Shown here: one piece after another, positions 54,359 through 64,000 of the stretch
How the letters are laid out: each line of letters begins with the position of its first letter
How positions within the stretch are numbered: position 1 is the first letter of the stretch
Assembly: GCF_001742145.1 (NCBI RefSeq)
Contig: NZ_CP015749.1
Location: 4,526,001 to 4,590,000 of the forward strand
DNA from: Pectobacterium parmentieri
GTDB taxonomy: Bacteria; Pseudomonadota; Gammaproteobacteria; Enterobacterales; Enterobacteriaceae
Direction: 5' to 3'
Length of the DNA stretch: 64,000 bases
The notes under the pieces: model-generated
What the model saw: the letters and a program-made list of their open reading frames with translations, nothing else
Told to the model about the DNA's origin: nothing
The model's database searches: none
Program-made: the position numbers and the translations under genes

Positions 54359-56077
54359 TCACGCCACGCTATCCAGCTTTTCCAGTATCTGACGGGGGGA
54401 AATCAGCGGGACACGTACTTCGACCCGAGTGAATTTATCTGCCTCGCTGACCACCGTGATGCCATAGCGGTTGCCGTAGCGCGCTTTGATGCGACGGTCG
54501 ACCAAATTCATGCCTAGCCCATCGCCACCGCTGCGGGGCTGATAGGTGCCCGCGTTATCTTCCACTGACAGTTCCAGCGTATTGGCATGCAGGCGTCCGC
54601 TGATGTGGATGTGCCCGCTTTCAATCATCTGTGAGATGCCGTGCTTAATCGCATTTTCGACAATCGGTTGCAGGGAAAATGCGGGCAATCGCGCTTCACG
54701 CAGCGCTTCCGGCAGCGAAATGTCTACCGTCAGGTGATCGGCAAAGCGTGCTTTTTCGATTTCGAGATAGGCATTAACGTGTTCTAGCTCGTCATTGAGC
54801 GACACTTCATCGTTACTGCGCTTAAGGTTTTTACGGAAAAATGTCGACAGAGACAGCACCAACTGACGAGCATGGTCAGGGTTGCGTCGTATCACGGCAG
54901 ACAGCGTATTCAGTGCGTTGAACAGAAAATGCGGGTTGACCTGCGCATGCAGTAGCTTGATTTCTGACTGTGCCAGCAGTTGTTTCTGCTGTTCAAAGCG
55001 GCCTGTCAGGATCTGTGCGGAAAGCAGGTGGGCGATCCCTTCTCCCAGCGTGCGGTTAATGCTGGAAAATAGCTTGTTTTTAGGTTCATAAAGCTTGATC
55101 GTGCCGACAACGCGCTGATCTTCGCCGCGAAGTGGGATCACCAACGTGGAGCCCAGCTTGCAGTGCGATGAAATCGAACAAGTGTAAGACACCTCGTTAC
55201 CATCGGCGTACACCACCTGGTTATTGTCTATTGCCCGGCGCGTGTGTGATGACGTAATGGGGGCACCGACATTATGGTGGTCATCGCCCAGCCCGATGAA
55301 TGCCAGTAATTTGTCGCGATCGGTAATTGCCACGGCACCGACACCCAGCTCTTCATACAAAATACGGGCAACGCGCATACTGTTTTGTGGGTTGAACCCT
55401 TGACGCAGCGCCCCTTCGGCGCGGGCAGCGATTTGCAGCGCCTTGGCGGAAAATGCAGAGGTGTATTTTTCAAAAATGGCGCGCCGGTCGAGCAGGATAC
55501 GCATGAACATGGCAGAACCGATGGTATTGGTGATCATCATCGGTAGTGCAATGTCCCTCACCAGTTCAGCGGCGTTATCAAATGGGCGGGCGACCAGCAG
55601 AATAATCGCCATTTGCAGTATCTCCGCAACCAGTGCGGTCAATCCGACGACGAGGGGCTTAAAGAGCAAATCGATACGATTGCGGCGTGCCAGATAGCGA
55701 TGCAGCAGTCCGCCAAGCAGACCTTCGGCAATGGTCGATAGCATACAGGCCAGCGCAGTCATACCCCCCATCGAATAGCGGTGTAATCCGCCCGTTAACC
55801 CGACGAGAAAGCCCACGGAAGGACCGCCGAGCATGCCACCGAGCACCGCACCCGTTGCGCGGGTGTTGGCAATAGAATCGTCTATATGCAGCCCGAAATA
55901 GGTTCCCATAATGCAAAATACGGAAAAAACCAGATAGCAGACTAACTTGTGTGGCAGGCGAATGGTGACCTGCATCAGCGGGATAAACAGCGGTGTTTTA
56001 CTGAGTAAATAAGCGATTACCAGATAAACACACATCTGCTGTAACAGGGAAAGAATCAGATCAATCTGGCTAACCAT
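54359..56077 (-). CDS. btsS: Sensor histidine kinase of the LytS/BtsS (YehU) family
   Basis: A 572-residue membrane sensor, close to E. coli BtsS (561). N-terminal 5TM-5TMR_LYT domain (about 1-190, six helices, including GLHIDDSIANTRATGAVLGG and GGLHRYSMGGMTALACM), a GAF domain (about 220-350), then the His_kinase domain with HAQVNPHFLFNALNTLSAVI (phospho-acceptor His) and HATPase block ending GDGLGMNLVDRR. E. coli BtsS senses extracellular pyruvate. ATG 56077 (MVSQIDLILSLLQQMC) matches E. coli; upstream in-frame codons do not. No LytTR regulator gene lies next to it. Confidence 0.92.
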   Translation of the reverse strand: MVSQIDLILSLLQQMCVYLVIAYLLSKTPLFIPLMQVTIRLPHKLVCYLVFSVFCIMGTYFGLHIDDSIANTRATGAVLGGMLGGPSVGFLVGLTGGLHRYSMGGMTALACMLSTIAEGLLGGLLHRYLARRNRIDLLFKPLVVGLTALVAEILQMAIILLVARPFDNAAELVRDIALPMMITNTIGSAMFMRILLDRRAIFEKYTSAFSAKALQIAARAEGALRQGFNPQNSMRVARILYEELGVGAVAITDRDKLLAFIGLGDDHHNVGAPITSSHTRRAIDNNQVVYADGNEVSYTCSISSHCKLGSTLVIPLRGEDQRVVGTIKLYEPKNKLFSSINRTLGEGIAHLLSAQILTGRFEQQKQLLAQSEIKLLHAQVNPHFLFNALNTLSAVIRRNPDHARQLVLSLSTFFRKNLKRSNDEVSLNDELEHVNAYLEIEKARFADHLTVDISLPEALREARLPAFSLQPIVENAIKHGISQMIESGHIHISGRLHANTLELSVEDNAGTYQPRSGGDGLGMNLVDRRIKARYGNRYGITVVSEADKFTRVEVRVPLISPRQILEKLDSVA

Positions 56078-56461
56078 GGGTAGGGTCTCGTCATACACAA
56101 TCTTCAACGTACACAATCCACCGAATTGTACTGCTTTTTGCCAGCGGGCGAATCGATCTTTAAACAAAAGATGCTAATAGTCCTGTGTCATAACTTATTC
56201 GTATAAATATAAACGGAAAAATCTCATCAGTTCTCAGATATTTTTTCGTTCTTTGACTACGCTAAATGAAGGGGTGTCGCGCGAGAACCCTTTCATAGTA
56301 TTCATTATTTTTACATGTCGCCGTTATTCGTTAGCAAGCTAATAACTCATTATTTTTATTGAGTTTTATCGAAAATAAAGTTTGGGGAAAATATAAGCGG
56401 CACATAACGTTTTATATCGCTTATTTATTTAATTCAAATGGTTAATCAAAGGATGAATACC

Positions 56462-58639
56462 ATGTCAGCGTTTTCTGATGCGATTAATTCACTTATTTCC
56501 GGTCATTATGCCGATCCATTTTCGCTGTTAGGTATGCATCATTCCTCCGACGGTCTTGAAGTTCGCGCATTGCTGCCGGATGCGCAGGCAGCGTGGGTTG
56601 TGGATGCCAGTAACGGGCGAAAAATCATTGAGCTGGAACGTGTAGATGAGCGCGGTTTTTTTTGTGGTCTGGTGCCGCGCCGGAAAAATGCTTTTCACTA
56701 TCAATTGGCTGTGACCTGGCGTGAAGAAACCTGGGTGATTGAAGATCCTTACCGATTTGGCCCGCTATTGCAGGATATGGACATTTGGCTGTTGGCCGAA
56801 GGTACCCACCTGCGACCTTACGAGCGGTTAGGCGCACATCTGGAAACGTTGGATGGGGTAGAAGGCACGCGCTTTGCCGTTTGGGCACCCAATGCGCAGC
56901 GCGTTTCGGTGGTGGGAGAATTCAACTTTTGGGATGGCCGCCGGCACCCGATGCGGCTACGCAGGGAAAATGGCATTTGGGAGCTGTTTCTGCCCGATGT
57001 AAAAGCAGGGCAGCTCTACAAATATGAAATGATCGACAGCCACGGTAGCGTCCGGCTGAAGGCCGATCCTTACGCTTTTGAAGCGCAGATGCGCCCGGAT
57101 ACCGCATCACTGATTACGCCACTGCCTGAGAAAGTCCCGACCAACGAGGCCCGTCGTGAGGCGAATGGCCTGCGCTCTCCTATCTCTATTTATGAAGTCC
57201 ACCTCGGTTCCTGGCGGCGGCATACAGATAACAATTTCTGGCTGAGCTATCAGGAGTTGGCGAACCAACTGATTGATTATGTGCAGTACATGGGCTTCAC
57301 GCACGTTGAGTTGATGCCGATTAACGAACATCCGTTCGATGGCAGTTGGGGCTATCAGCCGCTGGGATTGTATGCGCCAACGCGCCGCTTCGGCACTGCG
57401 CCGGAATTCAGAGCGTTTGTTGATGCGCTCCATGATGCGGGTATCAACGTCCTGCTGGACTGGGTACCGGGGCATTTCCCCGGTGATGAATACGGTCTGG
57501 CTCAGTTTGACGGCACCGCGCTGTATGAATACGCCGATCCGCGCGAAGGCTATCATCAGGATTGGAACACGCTGATTTACAACTATGGCCGCCACGAGGT
57601 GCGTAATTACCTGGCGGGTAATGCGCTGTTCTGGATGGAGCGCTACGGTATCGACGGGCTGCGGGTGGATGCAGTGGCTTCGATGATTTACCGCGACTAC
57701 AGCCGCAGCGAAGGCGAGTGGGTGCCGAACCATTATGGCGGTAAAGAGAACCTCGAAGCCATCGCGTTCCTGCGTTACACCAACCACATGCTGGGTCATG
57801 CGGCACCTGCGGCCATCACACTTGCTGAAGAGTCCACCGATTATCCGGGCGTCACGCTGCCGCCGGACTGCAACGGCTTAGGGTTTCACTACAAGTGGAA
57901 CATGGGCTGGATGCACGACACGCTGACCTATATGCAGCTCGATCCGGTTCACCGTAAACACCATCACGATTTGCTGACATTCGGCATGTTGTACGCCTAT
58001 AGCGAGAATTTCGTGCTGCCGCTGTCTCACGACGAAGTCGTGCACGGCAAACGTTCACTGTTGGATCGTATGCCCGGTGATGTCTGGCAGAAATTTGCCA
58101 ATTTACGCGCCTATTACGGTTTTATGTGGGCCTATCCCGGCAAAAAGCTGCTGTTTATGGGCGGTGAATTTGCACAAGGGCGTGAGTGGAATCACGACGC
58201 CAGTCTGGATTGGCACCTGCTGGATGAACCAGAAGGGTGGCACCGTGGCGTGCAGGCGCTGGTGCGCGATCTTAACCATTACTATCGCCAGCAGCCGTCG
58301 CTGTATCAACTGGATTTTCAGCCACAGGGCTTTGAATGGCTGGTGGTGGACGATCGGGAAAACTCGGTTTTTGCCTTTGTCCGGCGTGATGAGCAGGGCA
58401 ACGAAGTACTGGTGGTCAGCAACTTTACGCCAGTGCCACGCTACGGCTATCGGATTGGCATTAACCAGCCCGGCGGCTGGCGCGAAGTCATGAACACCGA
58501 TTCTGTTCACTATAACGGTAGCGATCAGGGTAACGTTGGGACGATTTACAGCGAAGAGTGGGGCAGCCATCAGCGCCAGCACTCTCTTGTTCTGACCATT
58601 CCGCCGCTTGCCACACTGTATCTGGTGAAGGAGGCGTAA
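56462..58639 (+). CDS. glgB: 1,4-alpha-glucan branching enzyme
   Basis: A 725-residue GH13 enzyme (E. coli 728). N-terminal CBM48 domains come first ([27 protein letters not shown]), then the catalytic barrel with [19 protein letters not shown] (nucleophile Asp), [11 protein letters not shown] (acid/base Glu) and [13 protein letters not shown] (third Asp). AAAGGAT before ATG 56462 decides this start; two in-frame ATGs upstream (56438, 56453) are less well placed. It opens glgBXCAP. The 384-base gap with btsS shows no further gene. Confidence 0.97.
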   Translation: MSAFSDAINSLISGHYADPFSLLGMHHSSDGLEVRALLPDAQAAWVVDASNGRKIIELERVDERGFFCGLVPRRKNAFHYQLAVTWREETWVIEDPYRFGPLLQDMDIWLLAEGTHLRPYERLGAHLETLDGVEGTRFAVWAPNAQRVSVVGEFNFWDGRRHPMRLRRENGIWELFLPDVKAGQLYKYEMIDSHGSVRLKADPYAFEAQMRPDTASLITPLPEKVPTNEARREANGLRSPISIYEVHLGSWRRHTDNNFWLSYQELANQLIDYVQYMGFTHVELMPINEHPFDGSWGYQPLGLYAPTRRFGTAPEFRAFVDALHDAGINVLLDWVPGHFPGDEYGLAQFDGTALYEYADPREGYHQDWNTLIYNYGRHEVRNYLAGNALFWMERYGIDGLRVDAVASMIYRDYSRSEGEWVPNHYGGKENLEAIAFLRYTNHMLGHAAPAAITLAEESTDYPGVTLPPDCNGLGFHYKWNMGWMHDTLTYMQLDPVHRKHHHDLLTFGMLYAYSENFVLPLSHDEVVHGKRSLLDRMPGDVWQKFANLRAYYGFMWAYPGKKLLFMGGEFAQGREWNHDASLDWHLLDEPEGWHRGVQALVRDLNHYYRQQPSLYQLDFQPQGFEWLVVDDRENSVFAFVRRDEQGNEVLVVSNFTPVPRYGYRIGINQPGGWREVMNTDSVHYNGSDQGNVGTIYSEEWGSHQRQHSLVLTIPPLATLYLVKEA

Positions 58640-60616
58640 ATGGCGGAATTGCAGACGGGCAAGCCGACGCCGCTGGGGGCCAGTTTTGATGGACGGGGCG
58701 TGAATTTCGCGCTGTTTTCGGCGGATGCCGAGCGGGTAGAACTGTGTGTGTTTGATGAACGTCAGCAGGAACAACGGATCGCGCTGACCGCGCGCAGCGG
58801 CGATATTTGGCACGGCTATCTTCCCGATGCGCAGCCCGGCTTACGCTACGGTTTCCGGGTCGATGGGCCGTTCGAACCGTCACAGGGTTTACGCTTCAAC
58901 CCGCACAAGTTGCTATTAGATCCGTGTGCCCGCCAGCTTGATGGCTGGGTGGTGGATGACGCTAGCCTGCAAGGCGGAATTGACCAGAGGGATGAACGCG
59001 ACAGCGCTGAGATTATGGCGAAGTGCGTCGTCACGGCAGAGGATTACGACTGGCAGGATGACCAACATCCGCGAACGTCCTGGAATCAGACGGTAATTTA
59101 TGAGGCGCACGTTCGCGGGTTGACGCAACTGCACCCTGATATTCCCGAAGATATTCGCGGTAGCTATGCGGCGCTGGGGCATCCGGTGATGATTGACTAT
59201 CTGACGTCGCTGGGCATCACGGCGCTGGAACTGCTTCCGGTGCAGCAGCATGCCGATGAACCGCGGCTTCAGCAATTGGGGTTGCGTAACTACTGGGGCT
59301 ATAACGTACTGCTGCCGTTTGCGGTGGATAACAGCCTGGCTGCAGGTGGCGATGCGCTGAATGAATTTCGTGATGCAGTGAAAGCGCTGCACCACGCGGG
59401 GATCGAAGTCATTCTGGATGTGGTGTTCAACCACAGTGCCGAATTGGACGTTGAAGGGCCCACGCTGTGCCAGCGCGGTATCGACAACCGCAGCTATTAC
59501 TGGCTGAGTGACAGCGGCGAATACCACAACTGGACCGGCTGCGGCAATGTGCTGCGCCTGAACCATCCTGCGGTGATTGACTGGGTGATGGACTGTCTGC
59601 GTTTCTGGCGCGAGGTCTGCCACGTTGACGGTTTTCGTTTCGATCTGGCAACAGTGCTGGGGCGTACTCCCGATTTTACTGCCGCTGCGCCGCTGCTGTC
59701 TGCCATGAAAAACGATAGCCGCTTACAGGGTTGCAAGCTGATCGCCGAGCCTTGGGATATCGGGCATGGCGGCTATCAACTGGGTCAGTTTCCGACACCG
59801 TTTGCCGAGTGGAGCGACCGCTATCGTGACGACATGCGCCGCTTTTGGCTGCATGGTGACATTTCTCTCGGCGCATTTGCCCGCCGCTTTGCGGCTTCCA
59901 GCGACATCTTCCAGCAGCGCGACCGCCTGCCTTACGCCTCTATCAACAAACTGACGGCCCATGACGGTTTTACGCTGCGCGATCTGGTGAGTTTCAACCA
60001 CAAGCACAACGACGCTAACGGTGAGGGTAACCGCGACGGCACAGACAGTAACTTCAGCAATAACCACGGTATGGAAGGGCTGGAAGCGGATGATGACATC
60101 CGTCAACGTCGGCTGGCTAGCCAGAAGGCGCTGCTGACGACGCTGATTCTGTCGCAGGGTACGCCAATGCTGTTGGCGGGCGATGAACTGGGGCACAGCC
60201 AACGGGGCAACAACAACGCCTACTGCCAAGACAATGAATTGACCTGGCTGCACTGGGAAAACGCGGATCGCGCCTTGCACGAATTTGTCGCCGGGTTGAT
60301 CCAACTGCGCCGCACGATCCCGGCATTACAGCAGGAAACATGGTGGCAAGAAGGGGACGACGCGGTGCAGTGGCTGAACCGAGAAGGGCAGCCTTTGACG
60401 CCGCAGCAGTGGGAGCAAGGGGAGCATCAGCTACAGATTTTACTTTCCGGTCATTGGCTTGTGCTGGTTAACGCCAGCCTGCATGCCGGCACGTTCATGT
60501 TGCCAGAAGGCCACTGGCAGGTTTCACCGCCGTTTGATGAGACGAATCCGCCTGAGGGCGGAATGTGGCACGGACAAGCGCAGGCGGTAGGCGTCTTGAT
60601 AAAGCAGACCGTCTAA
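58640..60616 (+). CDS. glgX: Glycogen debranching enzyme
   Basis: A 658-residue isoamylase-type GH13 enzyme (E. coli 657). CBM48 at the N-terminus ([28 protein letters not shown]), then catalytic residues in [18 protein letters not shown] (nucleophile Asp), [16 protein letters not shown] (Glu) and [15 protein letters not shown] (Asp). It trims limit dextrins left by glycogen phosphorylase. Its ATG follows the glgB stop directly, with AAGGAGG inside the end of glgB. Confidence 0.97.
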   Translation: MAELQTGKPTPLGASFDGRGVNFALFSADAERVELCVFDERQQEQRIALTARSGDIWHGYLPDAQPGLRYGFRVDGPFEPSQGLRFNPHKLLLDPCARQLDGWVVDDASLQGGIDQRDERDSAEIMAKCVVTAEDYDWQDDQHPRTSWNQTVIYEAHVRGLTQLHPDIPEDIRGSYAALGHPVMIDYLTSLGITALELLPVQQHADEPRLQQLGLRNYWGYNVLLPFAVDNSLAAGGDALNEFRDAVKALHHAGIEVILDVVFNHSAELDVEGPTLCQRGIDNRSYYWLSDSGEYHNWTGCGNVLRLNHPAVIDWVMDCLRFWREVCHVDGFRFDLATVLGRTPDFTAAAPLLSAMKNDSRLQGCKLIAEPWDIGHGGYQLGQFPTPFAEWSDRYRDDMRRFWLHGDISLGAFARRFAASSDIFQQRDRLPYASINKLTAHDGFTLRDLVSFNHKHNDANGEGNRDGTDSNFSNNHGMEGLEADDDIRQRRLASQKALLTTLILSQGTPMLLAGDELGHSQRGNNNAYCQDNELTWLHWENADRALHEFVAGLIQLRRTIPALQQETWWQEGDDAVQWLNREGQPLTPQQWEQGEHQLQILLSGHWLVLVNASLHAGTFMLPEGHWQVSPPFDETNPPEGGMWHGQAQAVGVLIKQTV

Positions 60617-60651
60617 GCGCAAGCCATTAAAAGAATAATCAGGAGATAGCC

Positions 60652-61929
60652 ATGGTGAACAACGACAAGCATGACCCTCTGATGTTGGCAAGACAGCTCC
60701 CTTTGAAATCCGTGGCATTAATTTTGGCTGGCGGCCGTGGAACGCGACTGAAAGGGCTGACGGCATTGCGTGCCAAGCCTGCCGTCCATTTTGGCGGTAA
60801 ATTTCGCATTATTGATTTCGCGCTCTCTAACTGCCTGAACTCCGGCATCCGCCGCATTGGCGTGATTACGCAATATCAGTCGCATACGCTGGTGCAGCAC
60901 ATTCAGCGCGGCTGGTCATTTCTGAATGCGGAAATGAATGAATTTGTCGATCTGCTTCCCGCACAGCAGCGCCATTCTACCGATCATTGGTATCGGGGAA
61001 CGGCGGACGCGGTTTGTCAGAATCTCGACATTATTCGGCGCTACCGTGCTGAGTATGTGGTGATCCTCGCGGGCGATCACATCTACAAGATGGACTACTC
61101 ACGTATGCTGATTGATCACGTGGAGAAGGGGGCGGAATGTACGGTCGCCTGCCTGCCCGTGCCGCTGGACGAAGCCAATGCCTTTGGCGTCATGAGCGTG
61201 GACAAACAGCATCGCATCCTCGATTTTGCCGAAAAACCAGATAACCCGACGCCGATGCCGGATAACCCGGATATGGCGCTCGCGAGCATGGGGATCTATG
61301 TTTTTAATGCGGACTATCTTTATCAATTACTAGAAGCGGATCGCAACGCGTCGGACTCTGCCCACGACTTTGGTCAGGATTTGATCCCGAAGATTGTCTC
61401 GCAGCGTCTGGCCTGGGCTCACCCTTTTACCCTGTCATGCGTCACGTCGGGTGAAGATGAGCACCAGTATTGGCGGGATGTCGGCACGCTGGAAGCCTAC
61501 TGGCGCGCCAATCTCGATCTGGCGTCAGTGACGCCAGAGCTGGATGTGTACGATCGGCACTGGCCAATTCGTTCCGCGATTGAATCGCTGCCGCCAGCCA
61601 AATTTGTTCAGGACCGTTCTGGCAGCCATGGCATGACGATGAACTCGCTGGTGTCGGGGGGCTGCATCGTTTCCGGTTCGGTTGTTACGCATTCGGTGTT
61701 ATTCCCGCGCGTGCGGGTCAATTCATTTTGCAGTATCGATTCGACGGTGATCCTGCCGGATGTCAACGTGGGGCGCTCCTGTCGTTTACGCCGTTGCGTG
61801 ATTGACCGTGCCTGCCACCTGCCGGAAGGCATGGTGATTGGTGAAAATGCGGAAGAGGATAGCCGCCGTTTTTACCGGTCGGAAGAAGGGATCGTTCTGG
61901 TCACGCGATCGATGTTGGAAAAGCTGTAA
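60652..61929 (+). CDS. glgC: Glucose-1-phosphate adenylyltransferase
   Basis: A 425-residue enzyme (E. coli 431) making ADP-glucose, the committed step. The nucleotide motif [30 protein letters not shown] is at about 22-51; the substrate motif is [14 protein letters not shown]. The C-terminal half is the left-handed beta-helix with regulatory sites. AGGAGATAGCC before ATG 60652 contains a GGA that could be a CsrA contact, as known in E. coli, but this is not proven here. Confidence 0.97.
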   Translation: MVNNDKHDPLMLARQLPLKSVALILAGGRGTRLKGLTALRAKPAVHFGGKFRIIDFALSNCLNSGIRRIGVITQYQSHTLVQHIQRGWSFLNAEMNEFVDLLPAQQRHSTDHWYRGTADAVCQNLDIIRRYRAEYVVILAGDHIYKMDYSRMLIDHVEKGAECTVACLPVPLDEANAFGVMSVDKQHRILDFAEKPDNPTPMPDNPDMALASMGIYVFNADYLYQLLEADRNASDSAHDFGQDLIPKIVSQRLAWAHPFTLSCVTSGEDEHQYWRDVGTLEAYWRANLDLASVTPELDVYDRHWPIRSAIESLPPAKFVQDRSGSHGMTMNSLVSGGCIVSGSVVTHSVLFPRVRVNSFCSIDSTVILPDVNVGRSCRLRRCVIDRACHLPEGMVIGENAEEDSRRFYRSEEGIVLVTRSMLEKL

Positions 61930-61957
61930 ACGCCATCGGCACAAAATGGGAGTCATA

Positions 61958-63397
61958 ATGCGGGTCTTACATGTTTGTTCAGAGCTGTTTCCACTATTGA
62001 AAACCGGCGGTCTCGCGGATGTGGCAGGGGCGTTGCCCGGCGCGCAAATTGCGGCGGGGATGGATGTCCGCGTCATCCTGCCTGCCTTCCCCGATTTGAA
62101 GAAAGGGATCGCCGATATACAGGTTGTGCGTGAGCTGGATACGTTTGCCGGACATGTCACCTTACTGTTCGGCCATTTTAACGGCGTCGGTATTTATCTG
62201 ATTGATGTGCCTGAGCTGTATGAACGTGCGGGTAGCCCTTATCACGACCCGGCGCTTTATGCTTATGCCGATAACTATCTGCGGTTTGCGCTGTTGGGGT
62301 GGATGGGGTGTGAAATGGCGTGCGGGCTGGACCACTATTGGCGGCCCGATATTGTGCATGCTCATGACTGGCACGCGGGGCTGACCTGCGCCTATTTGGC
62401 CGCTCGTAACCGTCCGGCGAAATCGGTCTTTACCGTTCACAACCTGGCTTATCAGGGGCTGTTTGATGCCCGACATATGGCAGATCTCCACTTGCCGAAC
62501 GACTTCTTTCAGGTCTACGGGCTAGAGTTTTACGGCCAGATTTCTTACCTCAAGGCCGGTTTGTTCTACGCCGACCACATTACGACCGTGAGCCCGACCT
62601 ACGCGCATGAGATTACGCTGCCAGCCTATGGCTATGGCATGGAAGGCTTGTTACAGGCGCGTGAAGAAGAGGGGCGGCTGTCTGGTATTCTCAATGGCGT
62701 AGACGAAACGATTTGGGATCCGGCGCATGATCCTTTGCTCACCAGCCATTACAGCCGCGATGTGCTGGCGAATAAAGCGGAAAACAAACGGCATCTGCAA
62801 ACGGCGATGGGGCTGAAGGTCGATGACAAGGCTCCTATTTTCGCCATCGTTAGCCGTCTGACCAGCCAGAAAGGGCTCGACATTGCGTTAAGCGCGATAC
62901 CGGATTTGCTGGAACAGGGTGGGCAAGTGGTGGTGTTGGGCGCAGGGGATGCCGATTTGCAGGAAGGTTTTCTGGCCGCCGCAGCCGAATATCACGGTCA
63001 GGTTGGCGTACAGATTGGTTATCACGAAGCCTTCTCGCACCGCATTATTGGCGGCGCGGATGTCATTATGGTGCCCAGCCGATTTGAGCCCTGTGGGTTA
63101 ACGCAGCTCTATGGCCTGAAATATGGCACGTTGCCACTGGTGCGCCGAACCGGCGGGCTAGCAGATACGGTATCGGACTGTTCGCTGGAGAATCTGGCGG
63201 ATGGTCTGGCAAGCGGGTTTGTCTTTAACGATTGCAGCGTGGGATCGCTATCCCGTGCGATTCGTCGTGTGTTCGTGTTGTGGTCCCGACCTATGCTATG
63301 GCGCTATGTGCAGCGTCAGGCGATGGCGATGGATTTTGGTTGGCAGGTTTCTGCTCAGGCTTATGGTGCGCTATATCAACGCTTGTATACCCATTAG
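61958..63397 (+). CDS. glgA: Glycogen synthase (ADP-glucose)
   Basis: A 479-residue GT5 enzyme (E. coli 477). The ADP-glucose binding motif [13 protein letters not shown] lies at residues 15-27; [24 protein letters not shown] and the C-terminal catalytic block [33 protein letters not shown] are clear. ATG 61958 ([14 protein letters not shown]) matches the family; an upstream in-frame extension within glgC is not conserved. It lies 28 bases after the glgC stop. Confidence 0.97.
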   Translation: MRVLHVCSELFPLLKTGGLADVAGALPGAQIAAGMDVRVILPAFPDLKKGIADIQVVRELDTFAGHVTLLFGHFNGVGIYLIDVPELYERAGSPYHDPALYAYADNYLRFALLGWMGCEMACGLDHYWRPDIVHAHDWHAGLTCAYLAARNRPAKSVFTVHNLAYQGLFDARHMADLHLPNDFFQVYGLEFYGQISYLKAGLFYADHITTVSPTYAHEITLPAYGYGMEGLLQAREEEGRLSGILNGVDETIWDPAHDPLLTSHYSRDVLANKAENKRHLQTAMGLKVDDKAPIFAIVSRLTSQKGLDIALSAIPDLLEQGGQVVVLGAGDADLQEGFLAAAAEYHGQVGVQIGYHEAFSHRIIGGADVIMVPSRFEPCGLTQLYGLKYGTLPLVRRTGGLADTVSDCSLENLADGLASGFVFNDCSVGSLSRAIRRVFVLWSRPMLWRYVQRQAMAMDFGWQVSAQAYGALYQRLYTH

Positions 63398-63472
63398 TTT
63401 TCCTGCGGTGCGTCATCCGCGTGCAATCTGAAAACGACAGGGTAGGGTAACACTCACTTGGGAATGAATATT

Positions 63473-64000
63473 ATGAACTCGCCGTTTATCTATACTTCAC
63501 CAACGCTCAGTGTGGAAGCGCTGAAACACTCTATTGCTTACAAGCTCATGTTTAGCGTGGGAAAAGATCCCTCGATTGCGAATAAGCATGACTGGCTGAA
63601 TGCTACGCTGTTGGCCGTGCGCGACCGGATGGTAGAACGTTGGCTGCGCTCGAACCGCGCACAGCTTTCGCAGGATGTCCGGCAGGTGTATTACCTGTCA
63701 ATGGAGTTTCTACTGGGGAGGACGTTGTCGAACGCGCTGCTGGCGATGGGTTTGTATGAAGATCTGAAAGCGGCGCTGGATGGTATGGGGCTGGAACTGG
63801 ACGATCTGCTACAGGAAGAAAATGACCCTGGCTTAGGGAACGGTGGCCTGGGGCGTCTGGCTGCCTGTTTCCTCGATTCGTTAGCGACGATGGCGCTGCC
63901 GGGGCGTGGCTACGGTATTCGCTACGAATACGGCATGTTCAAACAGAATATCGTTAACGGCAAGCAGGCGGAATCGCCGGACTACTGGTTGGAATACGGT
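63473..64000 (+). CDS. glgP: Glycogen phosphorylase, 3' end missing
   Basis: The first 176 codons are present; the frame is still open at the right edge (E. coli GlgP has 815 residues). It begins [20 protein letters not shown], nearly the E. coli N-terminus, and includes [22 protein letters not shown] and [21 protein letters not shown] with the conserved glycine-rich phosphorylase loop. GGGAATGAATATT precedes ATG 63473. It is the last gene of the glg operon and releases glucose 1-phosphate from glycogen. Confidence 0.96.
   Translation, partial: MNSPFIYTSPTLSVEALKHSIAYKLMFSVGKDPSIANKHDWLNATLLAVRDRMVERWLRSNRAQLSQDVRQVYYLSMEFLLGRTLSNALLAMGLYEDLKAALDGMGLELDDLLQEENDPGLGNGGLGRLAACFLDSLATMALPGRGYGIRYEYGMFKQNIVNGKQAESPDYWLEYG

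Overview
The window is chromosomal DNA of a gamma-proteobacterium of the order Enterobacterales, most likely a soft-rot Pectobacterium (or close relative such as Dickeya). Evidence: long runs of genes syntenic and near-identical in protein sequence to Escherichia coli (hemCDXY/cyaA, cyaY-lptM-dapF-yigA-xerC-yigB-uvrD-corA, rarD-yigI-pldA-recQ-rhtC-rhtB-pldB-yigL, glpT/glpABC, yhhW-yhgN-asd, glgBXCAP), ERIC-type intergenic repeats, and enteric small RNAs (GlmZ, RyhB). The species call is inference; nothing in the window proves it.

Region 1 (1-14294) is accessory and metabolic. A plus-strand operon encodes a fumarate-lyase-superfamily lyase (cut by the left edge), a GNAT acetyltransferase, a three-gene polar amino-acid ABC importer and an M20 deacylase. 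This gene set parallels the Bacillus subtilis yxe operon for S-(2-succino)cysteine, with a lyase in place of the YxeK monooxygenase. It converges on a minus-strand four-gene AapJQMP-type amino-acid importer. Next come a TauE/SafE exporter, two MmgE/PrpD genes (the family of YxeQ and iminodisuccinate epimerase) and a divergent GntR regulator. The same TTTGTATACA palindrome lies upstream of both the importer and the MmgE/PrpD genes. I read the region as a probable salvage system for succinated (or similar C4-dicarboxyl-adduct) amino acids.

Region 2 (14295-46994) is conserved core. It holds the sRNA GlmZ with a sigma-54 promoter, hemCDXY, divergent cyaA (TTG start, CRP site), an MFS gene, cyaY, lptM-dapF-yigA-xerC-yigB, uvrD, a small membrane protein, a cyclase-family gene, corA with a probable leader peptide (corL), abrB, rarD, yigI, pldA, recQ, rhtC, rhtB, pldB and yigL, then glpT divergent from glpABC.

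Region 3 (46995-53783) shows turnover around conserved markers: RyhB with a Fur box; decayed MFS and LysR genes; the pirin yhhW; a GH3 glycosidase; an ERIC copy with an insertion; a clear gntR remnant (LacI family) carrying two in-frame TAG codons where gntRKU sits in E. coli; yhgN; and asd.

Region 4 (53784-64000) has an uncharacterised protein and an apparently unpartnered BtsS-type sensor kinase inserted between asd and glgB, followed by the glycogen operon glgB-glgX-glgC-glgA-glgP (glgP runs off the right edge).
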